Assembly (NCBI GenBank): GCA_012519875.1
Contig: JAAYPL010000142.1
Span: 1-28,251 of the forward strand
Length of the DNA stretch: 28,251 nucleotides
Origin: Clostridiaceae bacterium
Lineage (GTDB): Bacteria > Bacillota > Clostridia > Saccharofermentanales > UBA5734
Direction of reading: 5' to 3'
In this document: one piece after another, positions 1-8,636 of the stretch
How positions within the stretch are numbered: position 1 is the first letter of the stretch
Layout: the number at the start of each line of letters is the position of its first letter
Notes under the pieces: model-generated
Databases searched by the model: none
The model's input: only the letters and a program-made list of their open reading frames with translations
Told to the model about the DNA's origin: nothing
Position numbers and translations under genes: made by a program

Positions 1-1782
1 ACCCGGGTCACTAAAGAGAATCCTTTTATTCTCACGGCTGGCCCGAATACCTCTGCTTTCACCCGGCAGGTCAATGCCGGTGATTTCACCCAGCCCCATT
101 TTGCTGCCCCAATAACTGATCTCATTAATGCCGGTTTTAAAGCCGAGATTTAAAAAATACATGTTACAGGACGTGGCCAGAGCTTCGGCCAAGGTCAGGT
201 TGCCGTGACCGGTGTTGGGATATTCGAGGCAGCGCCAAGGCCACTCTCCGATCACCTCACGGCCTTTGCATCGGATGGTGTTGCGGGAGACAGTAATGGA
301 TCCGAATTGAAGACCGGCAATTGCGGTTGCCGGTTTGAAGGTTGATCCCGGCGCATAGATTTCCTGAATCGCCCGATTCCACAGTGGTTTGTTGGTATTG
401 TCGGTCAGATATGCGGCCACACGTTCGGCCGCCGCCGGAACGGTTTTCTGGTCAATAAAATCCTTCGGATCATAATCCGGATAGCTGGCCAGTGCCAGGA
501 TTTCGCCGGTCCGGACATCCAGCATGACCACGGCTCCGGCATCGGCATCACCTTTATTCTTATTATCCGGACTGTTGCGAATCTCTTCAATGACGCGACG
601 AAGTGAGGCAACCGCTACAGATTGCAACCTGAGGTCAAGGGTCAGACGTACATTATAGCCGGGTGTCGCATCCTTGCCGATGGACTCGGAGTAAAAAGCC
701 CCCTCCTCTCCGGCCACACTCCAGATATTGTATGGTTTAATGCCATTTTGTCCGGCAAGATAGCGCTCGGCCGAATACTCGACACCCGCTTGGCCGATTA
801 TGGCATCCGCGGCATAGCCTTGAAGGCGCAAATTCTCATACTGGGCCGAAGTGATCCTGCCGACATAACCCAGAACATGAGAAAGGGTCCGAGCATCGGA
901 GGTATATGCCCGCTCATATTCACGGCTGCTGATGACGCCCATGAATCGATAGTTTTGCTCATTGATCCTGGAGATGATTTCATCGCTGACGCCGGTCGCG
1001 ATCACAATGGGGGTCCCGTTCTGAAATGTCCACCAGTTGATCATAATCATGTAGCGAAGTTTCATGATCCGGAAGGCATCTTCCCGACTATAGCGCAGTC
1101 CGTCGGCTTCCGGATTTTCAATTTCATAACGGGTATAAAGCAGATAATCAAAAAACAACCGGGGGTCGGTTTTCACCTTTCGGTCGGCAAAGCCGGCGCT
1201 CTGGCCCGGTGATAATTTCTCCAGGCCGAAAATGTTTCGATTGGCTTGCCAGTCAACGATCTCAATTTCTTCCCGGGTAAATACCGGCACGCCGCAGTCA
1301 GCGCCGGCTCCTTCTTCATGGGTGCAGGCAGTATGATCCAGCACCAGATAATCGGAAAGGTTTTCAATAACATCAATATTGTTCTTTTCCAAAAACAAAC
1401 TGAGATCCAGCAACATCTCATTGAGCTTTTCATTGTCCAGACCGGCGTAAGTCAACAGCAAATTGTTGACCGGTATCGAATAGGCCAGCGGCAGACCGGT
1501 GGCATCGACAATATCTCCCCTGGCGGCTTTGACCGTCAGCTGCCGGGATACACCGGTGGTTTCGGCCACCGTTGAAATATCGGATGAGCTCAGCTGCAGG
1601 ATGGCCGTGTTATAAAAAATCAACGATCCGGCCAGCAGAAAAATCAAGGACAAGACCGCATAACGACTTTTCAGAAATTGTCGGAGCCGTTTACCTAAAT
1701 TTGGTTTTTCCTCTCCTTTTATCGATCCTTCAAGGGGCTGATCGAAAATATAGAATCCGTCGGTTTTCATTTCATTTGCCAT
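1..1782 (-). CDS. mrdA: Class B penicillin-binding protein (PBP2 type), C-terminus beyond the window
   Basis: This is a peptidoglycan transpeptidase that crosslinks wall peptides at the outer membrane face during cell elongation. The frame is open for 594 codons and runs off the window start. A short cytoplasmic N-terminus is followed by one membrane segment near residues 38-58, then a long dimerisation region. The transpeptidase domain begins in the last third and shows the active-site motif S480-T-F-K483 (in APGSTFKPATA) and the second motif S538-C-N540. The third motif (KTG) would lie outside the window. The start at 1782 has GGAG seven bases upstream and overlaps the mreD end by 16 bp. 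An ATG at 1770 overlapping the mreD stop is the alternative. The extracellular part before SxxK is long compared with Bacillus PBP2 proteins but resembles the enlarged clostridial forms. It is the last visible gene of mreC-mreD-pbp2. Confidence 0.93.
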   Translation of the reverse strand, partial: MANEMKTDGFYIFDQPLEGSIKGEEKPNLGKRLRQFLKSRYAVLSLIFLLAGSLIFYNTAILQLSSSDISTVAETTGVSRQLTVKAARGDIVDATGLPLAYSIPVNNLLLTYAGLDNEKLNEMLLDLSLFLEKNNIDVIENLSDYLVLDHTACTHEEGAGADCGVPVFTREEIEIVDWQANRNIFGLEKLSPGQSAGFADRKVKTDPRLFFDYLLYTRYEIENPEADGLRYSREDAFRIMKLRYMIMINWWTFQNGTPIVIATGVSDEIISRINEQNYRFMGVISSREYERAYTSDARTLSHVLGYVGRITSAQYENLRLQGYAADAIIGQAGVEYSAERYLAGQNGIKPYNIWSVAGEEGAFYSESIGKDATPGYNVRLTLDLRLQSVAVASLRRVIEEIRNSPDNKNKGDADAGAVVMLDVRTGEILALASYPDYDPKDFIDQKTVPAAAERVAAYLTDNTNKPLWNRAIQEIYAPGSTFKPATAIAGLQFGSITVSRNTIRCKGREVIGEWPWRCLEYPNTGHGNLTLAEALATSCNMYFLNLGFKTGINEISYWGSKMGLGEITGIDLPGESRGIRASRENKRILFSDPG

Positions 1783-2357
1783 AAGCTATCTCCAACGTCT
1801 CTTTCCTCGTCATCCTCCTCCGGCCGACCGTCGCGCCGATACGGTCCGGCAAAATAAAGCAGCAGAATAAGCGGAATGCCGGCCAAGGTGTTGGTGATCA
1901 GCGCACCGGGTAAAATTTGCAGCATATGCTGATATAGTCCGGGCAGCGTGTAGGCAACACCCGGCAAAACCGGTACCGCGAAAGTCAAAAATGTAATCAT
2001 AAGATGGTACATTACGGTTTCCAAGATCACCAGGATCAGGCCGAGGGAGATGTTGCGGCGAAAAAAGCCCCGAAAGGCGACCGCCGCAGTCAAGCCGGCA
2101 TACATCAAAAGCAGCATGCCTAAACCCAATCCTCGACCGGCCAAAGCATCGCGCATAAAACCGGCCAGCAAGCCAACCGTTATACCGTCCCGTTGACCAA
2201 ACAAATAACCGGCCAGCACGGCCAGAACAAGAGTCAGATCCGGCTTAGCGTTCAGGATGGCTACCCGGTCCGACAGGATGGTCTGCAACAGGCCCAGACC
2301 TAAGATGTAGACAGCATAAACCAGAACAGCGCGGATTATTCTTCGATTAATCTTCAT
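1767..2357 (-). CDS. mreD: Rod shape-determining protein MreD
   Basis: MreD is a small polytopic membrane protein of the elongation complex that links MreC to the wall synthases. The 196-aa product is almost entirely hydrophobic, with about five to six predicted membrane segments and a charged, acidic C-terminal tail rich in D/E/R. Family assignment rests mainly on this profile, on the early motif AKPDLTLVLAVLAGYLFG, and on position between mreC and a PBP2 gene. It overlaps mreC by 11 bp and the PBP2 start by 16 bp, which implies translational coupling. Confidence 0.9.
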   Translation of the reverse strand: MKINRRIIRAVLVYAVYILGLGLLQTILSDRVAILNAKPDLTLVLAVLAGYLFGQRDGITVGLLAGFMRDALAGRGLGLGMLLLMYAGLTAAVAFRGFFRRNISLGLILVILETVMYHLMITFLTFAVPVLPGVAYTLPGLYQHMLQILPGALITNTLAGIPLILLLYFAGPYRRDGRPEEDDEERDVGDSLWQMK

Positions 2358-3201
2358 GACCTACTGCTTTCATGACAAAGACGGTCTGTATATTTTCCAG
2401 ATCGACATAAGGCTGCAAGTACGCCTGACGCTGATTCCGGTCAGCGTTTTCCAGCACCTGAACGATCCGGCCGATGGGTATCCCCGCAGGAAAAAGTCCC
2501 CCGGAACCACTGGTGATGACCTCATCGCCGATCTGCAGGCGAGCGTTTAAGGGAATCTGGTCGATGAGGCACAAGCCTTGTTCTTTGAGATCAAAATCGC
2601 CTCTGACCCTAAAAAGCGGGCTGCTGACCGTGTTGACTTTTGCGCTGACCGCAAACCCTTCATGGAGAAGCGGTAAAACCTTGGCCGAAGCAAGATCTGT
2701 GGCCATCAGGCGGCCGACCAGCTGGGATTGGGAATTAACCACAGCATAAGACATGGTTTCGGTAACCCGAAAACCGTCCCTTGATCCGACATCAATCCGA
2801 AAAACATCAAACCAAGAGCCGATCTCCCGGGTCATGATGCGGCCGCCGACAATTTCATAAGCATCAAATCGGCTTTTAAGTTTAAAGGCGGATTTTAGTT
2901 CTTCATACTGGCGCCCGGCTTCCGCCAATTGATCAATCTGACTTCTAAGCTCGGCATTTTCAGCTTGCAGACGCTGATTTTCCTCTCGGATAACAATACT
3001 TTCCGACAAAGCCGAAAAAAATCCGTTGACCTGATCGACTGTCTTGCTCAACCCTTTCTGAACCGGTTCCAGCAGGACGGAAATCGGGCTGGTTATAAAA
3101 CTCAAAGGACTTCCGGGCAGGGTTGACAACAGTGTGACGGCCAAAAGCAGCAGGGTGATCAAGACGATGGCAAATATGCGGTTCTTTCGTGGTTTCGGCA
3201 T
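2347..3201 (-). CDS. mreC: Rod shape-determining protein MreC
   Basis: MreC is a membrane-anchored scaffold of the elongation complex that binds PBP2 and MreD outside the cytoplasmic membrane. The 284-aa protein has a basic N-terminus, one membrane anchor near residues 9-28, a coiled coil near residues 70-108 (rich in E, Q and L, containing REENQRLQAENAEL), and the C-terminal beta-barrel domain typical of MreC. Length is normal for the family. An AGGAG lies about ten bases before the ATG. It is preceded by its own predicted promoter, so mreC-mreD-pbp2 may be transcribed apart from icd-asnS-maf-radC. The usual upstream partner mreB is not present. Confidence 0.95.
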   Translation of the reverse strand: MPKPRKNRIFAIVLITLLLLAVTLLSTLPGSPLSFITSPISVLLEPVQKGLSKTVDQVNGFFSALSESIVIREENQRLQAENAELRSQIDQLAEAGRQYEELKSAFKLKSRFDAYEIVGGRIMTREIGSWFDVFRIDVGSRDGFRVTETMSYAVVNSQSQLVGRLMATDLASAKVLPLLHEGFAVSAKVNTVSSPLFRVRGDFDLKEQGLCLIDQIPLNARLQIGDEVITSGSGGLFPAGIPIGRIVQVLENADRNQRQAYLQPYVDLENIQTVFVMKAVGHED

Positions 3202-3234
3202 TGATCATCACGCTCCTGCTGATCAATTATGGCA

Positions 3235-3266
3235 ATTATAATACCTGATATTGTGTCTTAGTTCAA
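3235..3266 (-). promoter_or_regulatory. Predicted sigma-A promoter of mreC-mreD-pbp2
   Basis: On the minus strand TTGAAC (3266-3261) and TATTAT (3243-3238) are separated by 17 bp, and an overlapping TATAAT lies at 3240-3235. The -35 hexamer includes part of the radC stop codon. Predicted transcription starts about 30 nt before the mreC ATG. Confidence 0.6.
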
Positions 3267-3976
3267 ATGAGTCCGGTCCGCTTCAAGCTCAGTGATCCGC
3301 CGCTGGCCAGAATGATATGATCAATGACCTGAATACCCATCATCTGTCCGGCTTCGATCAGTCGCCTGGTTGTTTCAAGATCCTCGGCGCTCGGTGATGC
3401 ATCGCCGCTCGGGTGATTATGAGCCAAGATCATGGCAGCCGCATTAGCTCGGATGGCCTCCCTAAAAAGCTCCCGCGGATGAATAACGGCGGACGACAGG
3501 CCGCCCTCGGATACCCGGCTGATCCGGATGACACGGTTGCGAACATCCAGCAGGACGATGCGCAGCTCTTCACGAGGCAAAGCAAGCATATCCGTCTCCA
3601 ACAAGCATATCGCATCATCCGGCGAGCGAATTTGCGTCTGTCGGACGCGGCGGCGATCGCTGTTCGCACGGGCGCCTATTTCCATCGCAGCAAGAATTTG
3701 GGCGGCTTTGACGGGACCGATCCCGGGATACACCATAAGTTCTTCCGGGCTGTAATCTCTTATTTTCCTTATGCCATTCTCCATACCATTCTCTTTGTTC
3801 CCGATCAGCCGCTGGCTAAGGGCCAACGCGGTCTCCCTGCGGGTTCCGCTGCGGATAATAACCGCCAGTAACTCGGCGTCGGTGAGATTTTTGGCGCCAA
3901 GAGCCAATAATTTTTCATAAGGCCGATCGGCCAGCGGCATGCTGCGCATGGTTATTCTTTGCTGTTTTCCCAACAT
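3263..3976 (-). CDS. radC: RadC family JAB/MPN domain protein
   Basis: This is a 237-aa UPF0758/RadC protein, normal in length. It has a helix-hairpin-helix segment near residues 83-96 (YPGIGPVKAAQI) and a C-terminal JAMM metal-binding motif with H186-x-H188, then S196 and D199. The family is named for DNA repair, but its biochemical role is unsettled; the fold is that of a metal-dependent isopeptidase. GGGAGG lies four bases before the ATG. It sits between maf and mreC, the usual Gram-positive neighbourhood, though mreB is missing after it. Confidence 0.93.
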   Translation of the reverse strand: MLGKQQRITMRSMPLADRPYEKLLALGAKNLTDAELLAVIIRSGTRRETALALSQRLIGNKENGMENGIRKIRDYSPEELMVYPGIGPVKAAQILAAMEIGARANSDRRRVRQTQIRSPDDAICLLETDMLALPREELRIVLLDVRNRVIRISRVSEGGLSSAVIHPRELFREAIRANAAAMILAHNHPSGDASPSAEDLETTRRLIEAGQMMGIQVIDHIILASGGSLSLKRTGLI

Positions 3977-3997
3977 AAATCCTCCCGAAAGAATCGA

Positions 3998-4675
3998 TCA
4001 GTCCCAGGGCAGCAAATGTTGAAACAAAGGATTTGAACTAAAATGCCCCGTTACATGCCGTAACAAGGCCATCAGCCTGCCGACCGGCAATCCCATCACA
4101 TTGTAGTAACAACCGTCGATTTTTCTGACCAGAGTGGCACCCAGTCCTTGAATGGCATAAGCACCGGCTTTATCCATCGGTTCGCCGGAATCAACATACC
4201 ACTTTATTTGCCGATCAGCCAACGGGGCAAACAGCACATCCGTCACCTCGGATGCCGTGAAACAAACCTTGTTGTCACGACTTGACGCTGTCAGGCACAA
4301 GCCGGTGATGACCTGATGCGTCCTGCCGGAAAGCAAGCGGAGCATGTCCAGAGCATCCTTCCGGTCCTTCGGCTTACCTAAAACACGGTCATCCAGAACA
4401 ATCATTGTATCGGCTGCCAAAGCGACATAATCCGATGGCAGGGCGAACTGATCGAGCAGCGCATCCATTTTCCCCTGTGCCAAGCGCTGCGCCAGCAGCC
4501 GACCATCCTCTTGGTCATGCTCGGTAACATCGTCAAGTTCGATTTTAAACCGACTTTCATCGAACACCGGAACCATGACGTGGATGGCTTCTTTCCGCCA
4601 AAAACGGCCAAGCAGGTCAAGTCTTCGCGGTGAGGCAGACGCCAGAATCAGAGGAATCTGATCAAAACTCTGCAT
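3998..4675 (-). CDS. maf: Maf family nucleoside triphosphate pyrophosphatase
   Basis: Maf proteins hydrolyse non-canonical or excess nucleoside triphosphates to monophosphates and are linked to septum control in Bacillus. The product is 225 aa from the chosen ATG. It shows the N-terminal phosphate-binding motif ASASPRR, the mid-protein AADTMIVLDDRVLGKP segment with the catalytic aspartate, and the conserved C-terminal YAIQGLG and YYNVMGLPV motifs. A longer reading from a GTG at 4723 adds 16 residues not seen in the family and lies deeper inside asnS, so I start at 4675; the ribosome site there is weak. It overlaps the end of asnS by 14 bp. An insertion around residues 35-60 (rich in D/E) makes it slightly longer than B. 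subtilis Maf. Confidence 0.93.
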   Translation of the reverse strand: MQSFDQIPLILASASPRRLDLLGRFWRKEAIHVMVPVFDESRFKIELDDVTEHDQEDGRLLAQRLAQGKMDALLDQFALPSDYVALAADTMIVLDDRVLGKPKDRKDALDMLRLLSGRTHQVITGLCLTASSRDNKVCFTASEVTDVLFAPLADRQIKWYVDSGEPMDKAGAYAIQGLGATLVRKIDGCYYNVMGLPVGRLMALLRHVTGHFSSNPLFQHLLPWD

Positions 4676-6062
4676 GGCCGGTTGTCCGCGGGAAAGGAAT
4701 AACGTCACGGATATTGGAGACACCGGTCAGATACATGATCAGGCGCTCAAAGCCCAGGCCGAAACCGGCGTGGCGCGTACCGCCGTATTTCCGCAAATCA
4801 AGATACCACCAGTAATCTTTCTCATCAAGGCCCATCGCCAGCATACGCTGGCGTAAACGCTCATAATCGTCCTCACGCTGGCTTCCGCCGACAATCTCGC
4901 CGATTCCGGGCACGAGACAGTCCATGGCGGCCACGGTTTTCCCATCCGAATTCAATTTCATATAAAATGCCTTGATTTCCTTGGGATAGTGGATCACAAA
5001 AACCGGTTTTTTCAAGAGACATTCGGTCAGAAAGCGCTCATGCTCGGTCTGCAGATCGCAACCCCAATAGACCGGATACTCAAATTTCACATCAGCCTGT
5101 AAAAGAGCCTCGATGGCTTCAGTGTAGGTCATGACGCCAAAATCATGATCCAGGACATTTTGCAGACGATCCAGCAGTCCCCGATCAACAAAATTATTGA
5201 AAAAAGTCATTTCTTCGGGGCAATTTGTCAAGACATACGAGATAATGTACTTAATCATGGCTTCCGCCAAACGCATATTATCAGCCAGATCCGCAAACGC
5301 TATTTCCGGCTCAACCATCCAGAATTCGGCTGCATGCTTGACGGTGTTTGACTTTTCCGCGCGGAAAGTCGGGCCGAAAGTATAAATGTTTTTAAAAGCC
5401 ATGGCGAAGGCCTCGCCGCTTAACTGGCCACTGACCGTCAGGTTGGTATGTTTGCCAAAAAAATCCTGACTGAAATCAACCTTCCCCTCCTCGTCCCGGG
5501 CCGGGTTTTCGAGATCCAGCGTGGTCACGGAAAACATCTGCCCGGCACCCTCGGCATCACTGCCGGTGATGATCGGGGTATGGACGTAGATAAAGTTCCG
5601 CTCATTTAAAAAGCGATGAATAGCATAGGCAGCAACCGAGCGAACCCGGAAAACCGCCGACAGTAGATTGGTGCGTGGCCGCAGATGAGCGATGCTGCGT
5701 AAAAACTCGGGGGTGTGACGCTTGGGCTGGAGAGGATAATCCGGTGGGCACTCCCCTTCCACTTCTATCCGGATTGCTTTCATTTCCAAGGGTTGACGGG
5801 CGTCAGGAGTCAACAAAATCGTTCCGGTAACAATGATTGCCGAGCCATTGCCCAGCCGGACAATGGCATCATAATCTTCCAGATCTTCCCGGGTCAGAAT
5901 AATCTGAAGATTATGAAAAAAAGTACCGTCGTTGAGATTAATGAAGGCAAATTGCTTCTGGTCGCGAATGGTGCGAATCCAACCGGAGACCTGAACGGTC
6001 CGGCCGGAAAACTGCTCCTGATTTTTAAATAGCTCACGGATCGAAATCTGTTGTGCCGTCAT
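4662..6062 (-). CDS. asnS: Asparaginyl-tRNA synthetase
   Basis: This class IIb enzyme charges tRNA-Asn with asparagine in the cytoplasm. The 466-aa protein has an N-terminal OB-fold anticodon-binding domain (about residues 15-120, with VSGWIRTIRDQKQFAFINL). The class II catalytic domain follows, with motif 2 FRAEKSNTVKHAAEFWMVEPE-like sequence near residues 232-252 and motif 3 GFGLGFERLIMYLTG near the C-terminus. The C-terminal IPFPRT motif is typical of AsnRS rather than AspRS. GGGGAG lies about seven bases before the ATG. No T-box leader is visible; it appears to be read with icd upstream (53-bp gap) and maf downstream (overlap). Confidence 0.96.
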   Translation of the reverse strand: MTAQQISIRELFKNQEQFSGRTVQVSGWIRTIRDQKQFAFINLNDGTFFHNLQIILTREDLEDYDAIVRLGNGSAIIVTGTILLTPDARQPLEMKAIRIEVEGECPPDYPLQPKRHTPEFLRSIAHLRPRTNLLSAVFRVRSVAAYAIHRFLNERNFIYVHTPIITGSDAEGAGQMFSVTTLDLENPARDEEGKVDFSQDFFGKHTNLTVSGQLSGEAFAMAFKNIYTFGPTFRAEKSNTVKHAAEFWMVEPEIAFADLADNMRLAEAMIKYIISYVLTNCPEEMTFFNNFVDRGLLDRLQNVLDHDFGVMTYTEAIEALLQADVKFEYPVYWGCDLQTEHERFLTECLLKKPVFVIHYPKEIKAFYMKLNSDGKTVAAMDCLVPGIGEIVGGSQREDDYERLRQRMLAMGLDEKDYWWYLDLRKYGGTRHAGFGLGFERLIMYLTGVSNIRDVIPFPRTTGHAEF

Positions 6063-6115
6063 TTAAAATCTCCCCTACCAGTAGCTGCATGCTTCATGCT
6101 GGTGCTCCCCGGCTG

Positions 6116-7330
6116 TTATGATTTCGCGCCTTGGGTCAGGCGGGCGCCCACGGCTTCTAAAAAACCAATCGTGTCAACAACCTGGACATCCGGCAGCCGA
6201 ACCAGATTTTTCAGGTCTCCGGTCACGACACCCTCCTCGATTACGGCTAATGATGCAGCCTGCAGCCGATCCGCAAAAGACACTAACTCGGCCAGCTCGT
6301 CCATCTCGGCTCGTTTGCGCAACGCTCCCGTCCAAGCAAACAGGGTCGCCATCGGGTTGGTCGATGTTCTCTCCCCTTTAAGGTGGCGATAATAGTGGCG
6401 GGTCACCGTTCCATGTGCGGCTTCAAATTCATATTTGCCGTCAGGAGAAACCAGTACAGAGGTCATCATGGCCAGACTGCCGCAGGCAGCGGCAACCATG
6501 TCGGACATGACATCGCCATCATAATTCTTGCACGCCCAAAGAATGCCTCCTGGAGAACGCATAATGCGCGCCACGGCATCGTCAATCAAAGTGTAAAAAT
6601 ACGTGATACCGGCTTTTTGGAAGTCGGCTTGGAATTCCTCGGCGAATATTTCGGCAAAAATATCCTTGAACCGGTGGTCATATGTTTTCGAGATGGTGTC
6701 CTTGGTGGAAAACCACAGATCCTGGCCAAGATCAAGAGCATATTTGAAACAGGAACGAGCAAAACTGCCGATCGACTCATCGGTATTGTGCATGCCCAGG
6801 AGCACGCCCGGTCCGTCAAATTGATGAATTCGCTGTATCCGAACCGAACCATCCGAATTCGTGATTACCAGTTCCGCCGTACAAGGTTCTCCGATCAGCA
6901 TTTCAGAACCGCTATAGATATCTCCGTATGCATGACGAGCAATTGTAATCGGTTGGCGCCAGGCTGAAACCAAAGGTTGGATGCAATCAACCAAAATCGG
7001 TGCGCGAAAGACCGTACCGTCCAAAACCGAACGGATGGTACCGTTAGGGCTTTTCCACATTTTTTTCAGTCGGTATTCTTCCATCCGCTGAGCATTGGGC
7101 GTAATTGTCGCACACTTGACTGCGACGCCAAGTTCCTGCGTGCGATGAGCTGCATCCAATGTGATCCGGTCATTCGTCAGGTCACGATTCTTCAGACCCA
7201 GGTCGAAATATTCGGTTTTGAGTTCCACAAAAGGGGTTATGAGAATATCTTTCACCTGCTGCCAGATGATTCGAGTCATCTCGTCGCCATCCATTTCGAC
7301 CAGCGGGTTTTTCATTTTGATTTTGCTCAT
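6116..7330 (-). CDS. icd: NADP-dependent isocitrate dehydrogenase (eukaryote-like type II)
   Basis: This enzyme oxidatively decarboxylates isocitrate to 2-oxoglutarate, supplying NADPH and a glutamate precursor. The 404-aa product has the isocitrate-binding segment S94-P-N96-G-T-I-R100 with R109, the metal-binding YDGDVMSD segment, and HGTVTRHY, whose R-H pair is the NADP-selecting feature of the homodimeric type II family that also includes mitochondrial enzymes. I start at 7330, where AAGGAGG lies six bases before the ATG. An in-frame start 16 codons upstream would place the start too close to the promoter. A strong promoter precedes it and asnS follows, so this is the first gene of icd-asnS-maf-radC. 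Confidence 0.96.
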   Translation of the reverse strand: MSKIKMKNPLVEMDGDEMTRIIWQQVKDILITPFVELKTEYFDLGLKNRDLTNDRITLDAAHRTQELGVAVKCATITPNAQRMEEYRLKKMWKSPNGTIRSVLDGTVFRAPILVDCIQPLVSAWRQPITIARHAYGDIYSGSEMLIGEPCTAELVITNSDGSVRIQRIHQFDGPGVLLGMHNTDESIGSFARSCFKYALDLGQDLWFSTKDTISKTYDHRFKDIFAEIFAEEFQADFQKAGITYFYTLIDDAVARIMRSPGGILWACKNYDGDVMSDMVAAACGSLAMMTSVLVSPDGKYEFEAAHGTVTRHYYRHLKGERTSTNPMATLFAWTGALRKRAEMDELAELVSFADRLQAASLAVIEEGVVTGDLKNLVRLPDVQVVDTIGFLEAVGARLTQGAKS

Positions 7331-7388
7331 GTCATTCCTCCTTGCAGTCGACAGCAGACATCCCGGCTGCGGTCCCATAAACCAGTTT

Positions 7389-7418
7389 ATTATAGAAACA
7401 ATATCCCCTGTCAGTCAA
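7389..7418 (-). promoter_or_regulatory. Predicted strong sigma-A promoter of icd operon
   Basis: Minus-strand TTGACT (7418-7413) and a perfect TATAAT (7394-7389) are separated by 18 bp. Predicted transcription starts about 50 nt before the icd ATG. Confidence 0.75.
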
Positions 7419-7466
7419 TGCGAATAATTTCCTCCAACCTGTTTGAGCGGATATACACCTCAATCG

Positions 7467-8606
7467 TCATCTGTCAACCGTTGCTTTGACCATTTCCGCC
7501 GCTGAGATCAATAACGCCTCCAGGGCCAGACGGTCATTAATTTGGCCGGTTTTTACCAGCAGATCATTGGCAAAACATTCGGCATACAAGGCTTCCAGCA
7601 AATCCATCGGTATCCGCTTGGCTTGGCGAGCCAGGCGGGTCGCCACAAAAGGCATCACTTTCAGCTGAGCCGTGATTTTAGACGGCTCGGCCAACTCTGC
7701 CGCACAAATCAGTTGACGCAAATGCCGCGTCAACATAAATTGGATCAACTGGATGGGTTGCCGCTGGCTAAGCAATGTATCCACCAGCGCCAAGGCCTTT
7801 TCGGTTTGTCCATCGGATATGGCATCGGTCAAGTTAAAGATGTTGCCGCGCAAATCCGGCAATGATATTTCGCCGATCAGCCGGATATCCACCTGCTGAC
7901 AGCCGGTCCCCTCACAATAAAGAAAAAGTTTTTGCAGTTCTTGCCAAATAACCTGCATGCTCAGATCACAACGGTCGATCAAACTCTCTGCGGCATCCGG
8001 TCGGATTCGGATCTGCCGCCGTCGACATTCGGCGACAACCCATTGCTGCAACGTCTTGGGTTTCTCCCGGTCTATTTTGGCCAAAACACCTTTCTCATGA
8101 ATCAGATTGATTAGATTTTTTTGTCGTTGATCGACTTTATTTTCAATCATAACCAAACACGCCGAATCCGGTAGTCCACGAATCATTTGAGCCAGCTGCT
8201 CCTGCCTTGCTTTCCTCGTTGAACCTGAGAAATCGGGGGCTTCATTATCTTCGTCGGACGGCTCGGAGATATCCTCAGAACTCCGACCGGCGGCTCCCGG
8301 TGATAACCAGCCACTGTGGCGCACAATCACCAGCTTGCGCCGGGAGAGAAACGGCGGTGTCATCAGCTCAGCCTGCAGACGCTCGGCATCCAACTTAGCC
8401 GGCTGATCACCGATATTGAAAACCACCCGGTCCAGCGCAGCGCTTCCCTGATCCAACAAGAGCTCCGCCAGAGCTTCAACCAGTTTACCAATCAAAAAGT
8501 CCTCCTCACCGAACAAGACATACAGGGAATGAAAACGGCCGGCACGCAGTTCGGCCCTTAATTCATGGTAATCAGAAAACTGACCGTTATTTTTCTTCTT
8601 TGCCAC
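7467..8606 (-). CDS. holA: DNA polymerase III delta subunit
   Basis: HolA is the clamp-loader delta subunit that opens the beta sliding clamp. The 379-aa protein has the N-terminal signature YVLFGEEDFLIGKLVEAL and the AAA+-like fold of HolA without a functional Walker A motif, as expected for delta. An acidic, low-complexity insertion near residues 108-130 (SSEDISEPSDEDNEAPD) is not part of the core. The start is GTG, with AAGGAG ten bases upstream. It follows comEC by 30 bp, a gene order widespread in Firmicutes; rpsT, which often follows holA, is not here. Confidence 0.94.
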   Translation of the reverse strand: MAKKKNNGQFSDYHELRAELRAGRFHSLYVLFGEEDFLIGKLVEALAELLLDQGSAALDRVVFNIGDQPAKLDAERLQAELMTPPFLSRRKLVIVRHSGWLSPGAAGRSSEDISEPSDEDNEAPDFSGSTRKARQEQLAQMIRGLPDSACLVMIENKVDQRQKNLINLIHEKGVLAKIDREKPKTLQQWVVAECRRRQIRIRPDAAESLIDRCDLSMQVIWQELQKLFLYCEGTGCQQVDIRLIGEISLPDLRGNIFNLTDAISDGQTEKALALVDTLLSQRQPIQLIQFMLTRHLRQLICAAELAEPSKITAQLKVMPFVATRLARQAKRIPMDLLEALYAECFANDLLVKTGQINDRLALEALLISAAEMVKATVDR

Positions 8607-8636
8607 AGCGACGTTTCTCCTTCAAGACCTATGGAT

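Noticed and set aside
622..1212. Open frame of 196 codons on the plus strand
   Set aside because: It is antisense to the PBP2 gene, which carries the SxxK and SxN motifs; the plus frame has no recognisable motif or ribosome site.
4676..4723. Longer Maf start at a GTG
   Set aside because: Adds residues unlike the family and has no ribosome site; the ATG at 4675 is closer to ASASPRR.
6063..6115. T-box leader before asnS
   Set aside because: Only 53 bp separate icd and asnS, with no T-box sequence or antiterminator.
6383..6967. Open frame of 194 codons on the plus strand
   Set aside because: It is antisense to isocitrate dehydrogenase, whose motifs are intact.
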